DNA from: CAZGOM01 sp964542875
GTDB taxonomy: Bacteria; Planctomycetota; Phycisphaerae; Phycisphaerales; Phycisphaeraceae
DNA length: 21,716 nt
Assembly: GCA_964542875.1 (NCBI GenBank)
Contig: CAZIWA010000097.1
Span: forward strand, 1-21,716
Reading direction: 5' to 3'
The notes under the pieces were generated by a model. It made no database searches. It was not told where the DNA came from and saw nothing but the letters and a program-made list of their open reading frames with translations. The translations under genes and the position numbers were made by a program. Below are positions 13,112 to 19,571 of this stretch, in pieces (position 1 is the first letter of the stretch; each line of letters begins with the position of its first letter).

Positions 13112-15457
13112 TCAGGCGCCGAAGCCGGTCTGGTCTTTATGGGAGGCGGGGGTCATGCGCAGGGGGGGCGTCTGGGGCTGGGGCTGCTGGGTGGGGTAGA
13201 CGATGCGCTTGTGGTACATGGCGCAGAGGGTGGCGACGATGGCGGCCTGGACTTTGTTGAGGTCGTGAAGGGTGATGCCGCATTCGTCGAACTGGCCGTC
13301 GGCGAGGCGTTTTTGGACCATGGTGTTGACGAGCTCTTCGAAGCGTGCGGCGGTGGGGTCCTGCAGGGTGCGGGCAGCGCCTTCGACGCCGTCGCAGATC
13401 ATGAGGATGGCGGCTTCGCGGGTTTGGGGGATGGGACCGTCGTAGCGGTAGGAGCGTTCGATGGGGGCTGGGAGGTTTTCGAGCTGGGCCTGTTTTTTGG
13501 AGGCGTGATAGAAGTATTCGACGAGGGTGGTGCCGTGGTGAGTTTCGATGAACTGGCGGACGACGACGGGGATGGAGTATTCGCGGGCCATCTCCATGCC
13601 GTCGGAGACGTGGGCGATGATGATGGCGGCGGACATGGGGGGGCTGATCTGGTCGTGGGGGTTTGGGCCGCCTGCCTGATTTTCGACGAAGTATTCGGGT
13701 TTGGAGAGCTTGCCTATGTCGTGGTACATGGCTCCGACGCGGCAGAGGAGGCCGTCTGCGCCGATGGCGGTGGCGGCGGCTTCGGCCATGTCGGCGATGC
13801 GCAGGGAGTGCTGGTAAGTGCCGGGGGCCTCCTGGGCGAGGCGGCGCAGGAGGGGGAGGGAGGCGTCGTTGAGCTCTTTGAGGGTGAGCTGGGTGGTGAC
13901 TTTGAAGAGGAATTCGATGGCAGGGAGGAGGCCTTGGATGAGCAGGCCGGTGGCGACGCCGGTGCCCAGGACACGCAGGGCGTCTGTCTGGAGGTAGGCC
14001 CATTGCCCGATGAAGATGATGGGGCGCGAGGCCACGCCGGTGAGGATGACGGCGCCCGCCATGGCGAGGCCGGAGGCGAGCCCGGCGAAGACGAGCTTGC
14101 TGCGGGTGTTGACGTCTTTAAGCAGGCCGACGGCGACACCCACGCCGGTGAGGGCGACGACGGCGTAGCCGATGCCCATGTCCAGGACGAAGGTGACGAG
14201 GAGGGCGTTTAAGGCGGCAATGGCGAAGGCGAAACGGCGGTGATAAGCGATGGCGAGGATGACTGCGCAAAGGAGCGTGGGGAAGATGGCGGTGAGGTAA
14301 AGGAGGCGCGGGGCGGCGGAGAGGGAAGAGAGCGTGGTGAAGGCGAGGGTGGAGATGAGAAGGCCGGTGAGGGCCAGGCCGCGAAGGGGGTTTTGGCCGA
14401 CGCGGGGGTTGACGGCGAGGATGTAGAGCCAGAGGAACAGGGCCAGGAGGGCGACGACGCCGACGCGGCCGACGTTCTGGTAGAAGAAGGCGTTTGGGTA
14501 TCTGGGGTTGGAATTGACGAAGTTTTTCCAGGCGGCTTCTTCGAGGGTGAGTTTTTCGATGTCGCTGTTTTCGAGGACGGCGCCGGCGGGGACGAGAAGG
14601 TCGCCTTGCTTGAAGTGCTTGGATTCAATGGGGACCTGGCTGGCGCGATGGGATTTGCGCTGGTCGGTGAGTGCGGGGTCGTAGATGAAGCTGGGGGTTT
14701 CAGCTTCCTTCATGACGATCTGGACGAAGACTTTGCGGAAGGATTTGTCGAAGATTTCGTCGGCGGCGGCGGTGACGAGGGTGAGGGTTTCGTTGGTGCG
14801 GCGGGTGCTGAGGATGAGGTTGTCGGGGAGTTCGACGGTGAGTTCGGGGTCGGAGTTGACGAGGTAGATGCCGGCGGAGCGCTGGTGGATGTCTTTTTCC
14901 CGGTCGGCCTGATCGGCGGGAAGGATGGCCATGCGGGTGGCAAGGACCTTCATGTATTGATTGATGAGTGCGGTGAGTGCAGGGGTGGGCTGCCCGCCGA
15001 TGATGTAGGCGCGGAGGCCGTCGAGGGTGCTCTTGTCATTGATGAGGCGGCCTTCTTCGGGGGGGTCGGTGTAAGACTTGATGTTGGGGTTGCCGGCAAC
15101 CTTGATGAGGGAGTCGATCTGGCTGCGGATGCGCTGGAAGAAGGCTTCGTTGGCACGGTAGGCGGGGAGCTCTATTTCGGCGGCGCTTCGGCGGTTGAGC
15201 TCGGTGGCGCCGCGATCGACGGTGACGAAGTCGACCCGTGCGTAGATGGGGTCGAGCTGGGGTTGATTGACGGCGTAGCGTTCGCGTCCGCCTGCCTGGA
15301 TGGCGAGGTATCCGGCAAAGAGGGTGAGGACGGTGGTCCAGAGGAGTGCCCAGGCCCAACTGGAACAGGACAGCGCTTCCATGACTTTGGCTTCGTCAAA
15401 GAATGGAAGTTTGCGCAGGGCGCGTCTGAAGTCCCAGTTGGAGCGAGGTTTAGACAC
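13112..15457 (-). CDS. pgpH: 7TM-HD family protein, PgpH-like c-di-AMP phosphodiesterase
   Basis: The product has about 781 residues. One membrane helix near residues 31-53 is followed by a large external 7TMR-HDED domain to about 320, a bundle of about seven helices at 329-520, and a cytoplasmic HD domain at about 540-740. The HD domain has a first histidine at 550 (YQHSL), MYHDIGKL with H579-D580, NPHDQISP, then a histidine in IIAHVSDG and the pair in ETHHGTT. These are the metal ligands and order seen in PgpH, which hydrolyses c-di-AMP. GTG at 15457 was chosen because the upstream in-frame residues to an ATG at 15535 are a proline-rich string that looks non-coding and would cover a -10-like box. 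An internal ATG at 15382 is also possible. No start has a Shine-Dalgarno site. The substrate is inferred from the family. Confidence 0.88.
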   Translation of the reverse strand: MSKPRSNWDFRRALRKLPFFDEAKVMEALSCSSWAWALLWTTVLTLFAGYLAIQAGGRERYAVNQPQLDPIYARVDFVTVDRGATELNRRSAAEIELPAYRANEAFFQRIRSQIDSLIKVAGNPNIKSYTDPPEEGRLINDKSTLDGLRAYIIGGQPTPALTALINQYMKVLATRMAILPADQADREKDIHQRSAGIYLVNSDPELTVELPDNLILSTRRTNETLTLVTAAADEIFDKSFRKVFVQIVMKEAETPSFIYDPALTDQRKSHRASQVPIESKHFKQGDLLVPAGAVLENSDIEKLTLEEAAWKNFVNSNPRYPNAFFYQNVGRVGVVALLALFLWLYILAVNPRVGQNPLRGLALTGLLISTLAFTTLSSLSAAPRLLYLTAIFPTLLCAVILAIAYHRRFAFAIAALNALLVTFVLDMGIGYAVVALTGVGVAVGLLKDVNTRSKLVFAGLASGLAMAGAVILTGVASRPIIFIGQWAYLQTDALRVLGTGVATGLLIQGLLPAIEFLFKVTTQLTLKELNDASLPLLRRLAQEAPGTYQHSLRIADMAEAAATAIGADGLLCRVGAMYHDIGKLSKPEYFVENQAGGPNPHDQISPPMSAAIIIAHVSDGMEMAREYSIPVVVRQFIETHHGTTLVEYFYHASKKQAQLENLPAPIERSYRYDGPIPQTREAAILMICDGVEGAARTLQDPTAARFEELVNTMVQKRLADGQFDECGITLHDLNKVQAAIVATLCAMYHKRIVYPTQQPQPQTPPLRMTPASHKDQTGFGA

Positions 15458-15465
15458 AGCGGGGT

Positions 15466-15473
15466 ATTTTAGC
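15466..15473 (-). promoter_or_regulatory. Putative -10 box of the 7TM-HD gene
   Basis: The minus strand reads GCTAAAAT within CCCGCTAAAATACCCC. The TAAAAT hexamer ends 8 bases before the proposed GTG start, so the transcript would be leaderless or nearly so. The surrounding 16 bases differ at two positions from the -10 region of nuoH. No clear -35 box is visible. Confidence 0.35.
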
Positions 15474-15580
15474 GGGAGTTGGGGGCGAGGGCACGGAAAA
15501 GTTTCGGGCGGCGGCGAGGAGAGGGGGGTGGGCATCTAAAAAGCAGGGGATTTTCACGCTCGGGGTAGCGGGTTGGCGGG

Positions 15581-15600
15581 CTGTCGGGGGGCTTCGACAG
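15581..15600. repeat. Small inverted repeat
   Basis: CTGTCG, an 8-base spacer (GGGGGCTT) and CGACAG form a perfect 6-bp dyad in the gap between the divergent 7TM-HD and lipoprotein genes. It could be an operator or chance. The rest of 15458-15805 holds the dispersed repeat at 15679 and no gene. Confidence 0.3.
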
Positions 15601-15678
15601 GGTGTTTGCGGTTGAAAGTGAATGGCGTTTGGATGCTTTGGCTTGCGAAAGCCTTGGGGGGAAGGGGTGGGGAAAGCA

Positions 15679-15704
15679 GATTTTTGACTGGGATTTAAGA
15701 GGAT
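15679..15704. repeat. GATTAAGAGGAT-type dispersed repeat, second copy
   Basis: These 26 bases equal 3906-3930 with one extra T (GGATTTAAGAGGAT instead of GGATTAAGAGGAT). The copy is truncated: the repeated downstream units seen near 3938-4000 are absent. Confidence 0.6.
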
Positions 15705-15805
15705 GTGGGGCGGAATGGGAAGTTTGGATTTTGATTTGGACAAATGGAGGGCGGGAGCGTCTTGTTGGTGTGGCGGGTGTAAATTTTGTTGTTGAGGGGA
15801 GTTTT

Positions 15806-16666
15806 ATGCAGCGGCGTGTGTTTGGATGCTGGGTGGTGTTGGGGCTAATGATGTTTGGGGGGCTGGGGCTTGGAGGGTGTTATCCGGCCAAATGCGATCT
15901 GGAAGTGGGCGGGGCGGCAGCGGATGGGGAGTACGTGTGGCTGGTGATCGATGGAGTGGTGGACTCGGGTGGGTGGAGTCCGAAGGTGGGTGTGATGCAA
16001 TCGTGGCTGGTTCAGGTGAGCAGAATCGACGGGCGGAGAATGATGGAGAAGGCGCAGGTGTATGGGCCGATCCGGGAACGGCCTGATGAGCGCATTGAAC
16101 TGGATGGCGATGCGGGGCTGGTGAGGCGCAGGGAAGAGATGGCTGTGTTTGACGAAGGTCAGAGTGACCCGCGGAGTTGCCGGCTGTTGATTCGGCCGGA
16201 GGTGCGGTGGGAAGATGCGCCGGGGCAGTTGCCGGCCGCCGCCAGAGGCGGGACTTATGCCAGTGGTTATGTGAGTGGAGGGAGGGCTTATCTGCCGCTT
16301 GGGGAGGTGGCGTATCAATTTGAGGTGAAGGATGGGAGGTGGTGGTTTGGGCCGCGCGGAAAAGGAACCGGACGGACGTATGAGGTGATGCCGCCTGAGG
16401 AGACGGGGAAGTTTGGGCAGCGGGCTCAGGTGTGGGTGCGTGAGCGGGATGGGGGAATGCAGATGGTGGTGGTTTTGGAGGTTGGGCCGAGGTACGAGCC
16501 GTCACGGGCACAGGTGGAAGTGCTGGTTTGGGAGATGGAGCGGGGGACGATCGAGCGGTACGCGTGGCCGATCGGGGAGTTGTTTGAGGTGGGCGAGGAT
16601 GAGGAAATCAGGGCGAGGCGGGCGGTGGCGGTGACGAGGGAGGAGCAATTGGCCCCGAGAGATTAG
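15806..16666 (+). CDS. Lipoprotein of unknown function
   Basis: The product has 286 residues. Its N-terminus is a lipoprotein signal: MQRR, a hydrophobic stretch, then LGLGGC with the anchored cysteine at position 25. The ATG at 15806 has GAGGGGA ending 5 bases before it, which decides the start against an upstream in-frame one at 15602. The mature part is soluble, beta-rich, with many Trp, Arg and Glu residues and no motif I recognise. It begins YPAKCDLEVGG and contains a GGTYASGYVSGG turn-rich segment near the middle. It should be a membrane-anchored periplasmic protein. The aldo/keto reductase gene starts 12 bases after the stop, so the two form an operon, although one product is periplasmic and the other looks cytoplasmic. 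Function unknown. Confidence 0.75.
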   Translation: MQRRVFGCWVVLGLMMFGGLGLGGCYPAKCDLEVGGAAADGEYVWLVIDGVVDSGGWSPKVGVMQSWLVQVSRIDGRRMMEKAQVYGPIRERPDERIELDGDAGLVRRREEMAVFDEGQSDPRSCRLLIRPEVRWEDAPGQLPAAARGGTYASGYVSGGRAYLPLGEVAYQFEVKDGRWWFGPRGKGTGRTYEVMPPEETGKFGQRAQVWVRERDGGMQMVVVLEVGPRYEPSRAQVEVLVWEMERGTIERYAWPIGELFEVGEDEEIRARRAVAVTREEQLAPRD

Positions 16667-16678
16667 GATGTGGCGACT

Positions 16679-17644
16679 ATGAAAACAGTCGCCATACCGG
16701 ATTCGCCGCTTGTGCTTTCAGGGCTTGCTTTGGGGACGGGAGTGTTTGGCACGGGCGTGTCCGAGGAGGTGACGGAGAAGGTGTACGCGGCGTACCGGGA
16801 AGCGGGGGGGAATACGTTTGATACGGCACATTGCTATTGCTGCTGGATTCCCGGGCAGGGGTCGGGGTCTTCGGAAAGGGCGCTGGGGGCGTGCATCCGG
16901 AAGTTCAATGACCGGAAGAATGTGTTTGTGGTGACCAAAGGGGGCCACCCGTCGACGGGGGAGATGTACCCGCGGCCGGACTATTTTTTATCAGGCGAGA
17001 CGCTGGCGTCGGATATCGGGGAGAGCCTGGACCGGCTGGGCGTGGGGGCGATTGACCTGTACTTCCTGCATCGGGATGACCCGCGGATGCCTATGAAGGA
17101 GATTGTGGATTCGCTCAATACGCACATTACGGCGGGCCGGCTGAATGCGATCGGCGTTTCCAACTGGACGACGGCGCGGATCGCCGAGGCCAATGCGTAT
17201 GCCAGGGAGCAGGGGTTGCAGGGGTTTGTGGTGTCGCAGCCGCAATGGAGCCTGGCGAAAACGAACGTGGCGGAACCGGAGAAGGACCCGGCCAACCGCG
17301 CGTTGTATGACCGGGATGTGGCGTGGCATGAAGAGACGGGTTTTCCGGTGATGTGCTATTCGCCGACGGCTGGCGGGTACTTTGCGACCGACGGTGAAAA
17401 GGGAAAGAAGACGTACGAGAACGAGGTGTCGCGCGCGCGGCTTAAGCGTGCGCAGGAACTGGGCGCGAAGCTGGGGGCCACCGCTACGCAGGTGGCGCTG
17501 GCGTATCTGATGAACCAGAAGTTTCCGGTGATTCCGATCCTGGGGACGGCGGATGCGGCGCATTTGAAGGAGTGCCTGGGGGCTGGAGAGATTGTGCTGA
17601 GCGCGGAGGAGGTCGGGTGGCTGAGGGAAGGGGCCGGGGTGTAG
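16679..17644 (+). CDS. Aldo/keto reductase family oxidoreductase
   Basis: The product has 321 residues, the normal size for this (beta/alpha)8-barrel family, which reduces carbonyls with NADPH. The catalytic tetrad is visible: Asp48 and Tyr53 in NTFDTAHCY, Lys87 in VTKGGH and His131 in YFLHRDDP. GVSNWT and the late QKFPVIPILGT segment fit the cofactor site. No signal peptide is present, so it is expected in the cytoplasm. ATG at 16679 was chosen over an in-frame GTG at 16670 because AGGA lies 10 bases before it. It is the second gene of an operon with the upstream lipoprotein. The substrate cannot be told from sequence; the cysteine-rich CYCCW around the catalytic tyrosine is unusual. Confidence 0.9.
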   Translation: MKTVAIPDSPLVLSGLALGTGVFGTGVSEEVTEKVYAAYREAGGNTFDTAHCYCCWIPGQGSGSSERALGACIRKFNDRKNVFVVTKGGHPSTGEMYPRPDYFLSGETLASDIGESLDRLGVGAIDLYFLHRDDPRMPMKEIVDSLNTHITAGRLNAIGVSNWTTARIAEANAYAREQGLQGFVVSQPQWSLAKTNVAEPEKDPANRALYDRDVAWHEETGFPVMCYSPTAGGYFATDGEKGKKTYENEVSRARLKRAQELGAKLGATATQVALAYLMNQKFPVIPILGTADAAHLKECLGAGEIVLSAEEVGWLREGAGV

Positions 17645-17712
17645 GGGCCGGGGTCTGGTTAGAGAAGAGGTTTGTTTGTGATTTGGCAGGATCAATGGGT
17701 ATCCGGCTTGCT

Positions 17713-17744
17713 GTGGTGGGCCTCGAGGACTCGGCGCCACCCTA
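17713..17744. repeat. Imperfect GTGGTGGGCC/GGCGCCACC hairpin
   Basis: GGTGGGCC and GGCGCCACC pair around a short spacer in the gap between the reductase and phosphatase genes, and the right arm continues as CCTACG, the inverse of the CGTAGGGTGG repeat in the nuoH leader. It may weakly terminate the upstream operon, but there is no T-run. Confidence 0.35.
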
Positions 17745-17852
17745 CGAAAGAGTTTTCAGCAGGGCCTACGGCATGAAGACGCGAAGGCTGAGGAGTTGGA
17801 CCGTGGAACGGGATGGGGCAAAGGGTTTTGTAACGTTTGATGAATAATTGGC

Positions 17853-17860
17853 GCTAGAAT
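17853..17860 (+). promoter_or_regulatory. -10 box of the phosphatase gene; possible leaderless start
   Basis: GCTAGAAT, with TAGAAT at 5 of 6 to consensus, ends exactly 6 bases before the ATG, so the A of the start codon falls at the usual +1 position. There is no Shine-Dalgarno site. No -35 box fits at 16-18 bases. The octamer is identical to the one upstream of the TIGR03067 lipoprotein gene. Confidence 0.45.
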
Positions 17861-17866
17861 TGGGGC

Positions 17867-19402
17867 ATGGCAAAAGAACGCAAGACGGCGGAGGATGGGG
17901 TGCGGTTTTCGCGAAGAGCGCTGCTGCAGGTGGGGGCTGCCGCGGCGGTGGCTTCGGGGTTGCCGCAGGAGAAAATGCATGCCGCGGCGGAGGCCCAACC
18001 GGCCAAGGCGGGAGACAAACGGCTGCCGAAAAACATTATTTTCATGGTGTCCGACGGGATGAGCCTGGGGGTGCCGAGGATTGCGCAGTTGCTGTCGCAA
18101 GCGCAGGGCAAAGGAGAGACGAACTGGGCGAAGCTGATGACCGACCGGGATGCGGTGCATGGGTTGTTTGATATGTCGGCGTTGAACTCGTGCGTGACGG
18201 ATTCGGCGGCGGCGTCAAGCTCGTGGGGGTCGGGGTCGCGGGTGCTCTGCACGTGGCTGAATGTGCTGCCGGATGGGACAAAGCTGACGACGCTGGCGCA
18301 GGTGGCGCAGTCGGTGGGGAAGAAAGTGGGCGTGGTGACAACCGCGACGGTGACGCATGCGACGCCGGCGGGATTTATCGCGTGCTGCGACAAGCGCAGC
18401 GATGAAGCGGAGATCGCCAAGCAGTACATCGGGCTGGCCGACGTGGTGATGGGCGGCGGCATGACCATGGCCGACAAGGCCCTGGATATGAAGCTGCGGG
18501 ATATGTTCGCCAAAGCGGGGTACACGCTGGCGCTGACGCCGGAAGCGATGAAAAAAAGCCTGGGCGCGCCGAAGGTGCTGGGGTGTTTCAACGAAGGATT
18601 CCTGCCGTTTGCGCTGGACCGGGCGAACGACGCCTTTCTGGCGCGGCAGGTGCCGACGCTGGCTGAAATGGGTCAGGCGGCGATCAAAATGCTTTCACAG
18701 GGCAAGGACGGGTTTTTGCTCCAGATCGAAGGGGCGCGGATCGACCATGCCGGCCACTACAACGATGCGCTGGCCATGGCCTATGAACAGCTTGCCTTTG
18801 ATGAAGCCGTCGGCATGGCGTACGAATACGTTTCCTCTCGGGATGACACGCTGCTGGTGGTGACCTCCGACCACGGCAACAGCAATCCGGGCGTGATGGG
18901 CATGGGCGCGGGCGGTAAAGACTCCACGAAATACGTCAATAACCTGCTGGCCGGACGGGCGAGCCTGGAGCAGATGAACAAGGACCTGGCGGGGCTGCCT
19001 GCGACGGAACGGTTTAAAACCGACACGCTGATGAATGTGTTTCGCAAGGGGACGGGAGCGCCGCTTACCGTGGAGCAGGCGGAAGCGATGTCACTGGCGA
19101 TGCAGAACAAGCGACCGAGGCTGCATGCGCAACTGGACTCCGCGGTGGGCGTGTACGGGCAGGTGATGAGCAACTATTACGGGATTGCGTTCAACTGCAC
19201 GCAGCATACGTCCGACAATACGATCGTGACGGCGATCGGGCCGGGTGCGGACCGGTTTGCAGGGCTGATCCCCAACACGCGCGCGTTTAAAGAGATCACG
19301 GAACTGATGGGCAAACCGGTGACCAACCCGAGCATGAAGCCGGAAGACGCGGTGAAGCTGGGGGCGGTGATCGATGAGTCGCCGGAGGTGGTGAGCACGT
19401 GA
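17867..19402 (+). CDS. phoA: Alkaline phosphatase, Tat-exported
   Basis: The product has 511 residues. It hydrolyses phosphate monoesters in the periplasm or outside the cell. The N-terminus carries a twin-arginine signal, FSRRALLQ at 14-21, then an alanine-rich hydrophobic stretch to about residue 42. The fold starts with IIFMVSDGMS. The nucleophile is Ser113 in VTDSAAAS. Metal ligands are in QIEGARIDHAGH (Glu288, Asp293, His297), SDHG (Asp335, His336) and the late HTSDNT (His447). Length fits the PhoA family. It is monocistronic, facing the same way as the reductase operon but with its own apparent promoter. No Pho box is recognised. The role in phosphate acquisition is inferred from the family. 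Confidence 0.92.
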   Translation: MAKERKTAEDGVRFSRRALLQVGAAAAVASGLPQEKMHAAAEAQPAKAGDKRLPKNIIFMVSDGMSLGVPRIAQLLSQAQGKGETNWAKLMTDRDAVHGLFDMSALNSCVTDSAAASSSWGSGSRVLCTWLNVLPDGTKLTTLAQVAQSVGKKVGVVTTATVTHATPAGFIACCDKRSDEAEIAKQYIGLADVVMGGGMTMADKALDMKLRDMFAKAGYTLALTPEAMKKSLGAPKVLGCFNEGFLPFALDRANDAFLARQVPTLAEMGQAAIKMLSQGKDGFLLQIEGARIDHAGHYNDALAMAYEQLAFDEAVGMAYEYVSSRDDTLLVVTSDHGNSNPGVMGMGAGGKDSTKYVNNLLAGRASLEQMNKDLAGLPATERFKTDTLMNVFRKGTGAPLTVEQAEAMSLAMQNKRPRLHAQLDSAVGVYGQVMSNYYGIAFNCTQHTSDNTIVTAIGPGADRFAGLIPNTRAFKEITELMGKPVTNPSMKPEDAVKLGAVIDESPEVVST

Positions 19403-19533
19403 GGGATTTTTAATTTGAAATTGAAGAAGGAAGGGGTTGGTGTGGCTGGGCGGGGTGAATGGGATTTGGCGGAGAGCGGATTCAGTGAGGCTGGCGACTG
19501 AAGAGTTCACTTATGTCGGTGAAGGTGGTTGAG

Positions 19534-19559
19534 CGGGAGCCGGGACGCCGGCGCTCCCG
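19534..19559. terminator. Strong GC hairpin between phosphatase and helicase
   Basis: CGGGAG, CCGG, a GACG loop, CCGG, a two-base bulge and CTCCCG form a nested stem. It lies 13 bases after the helicase stop on the minus strand and 130 bases after the phosphatase stop. Neither side has a T-run, so it may block exonucleases or need Rho rather than end transcription alone. Confidence 0.4.
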
Positions 19560-19571
19560 GTGGATGGGCGG

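Noticed and set aside
14240..15472. 410-residue plus-strand frame opposite the 7TM-HD gene
   Set aside because: It is extremely rich in Gly, Glu, Asp and Val, as expected from reading the complement of a C-ending gene. The minus frame encodes a well-supported family.
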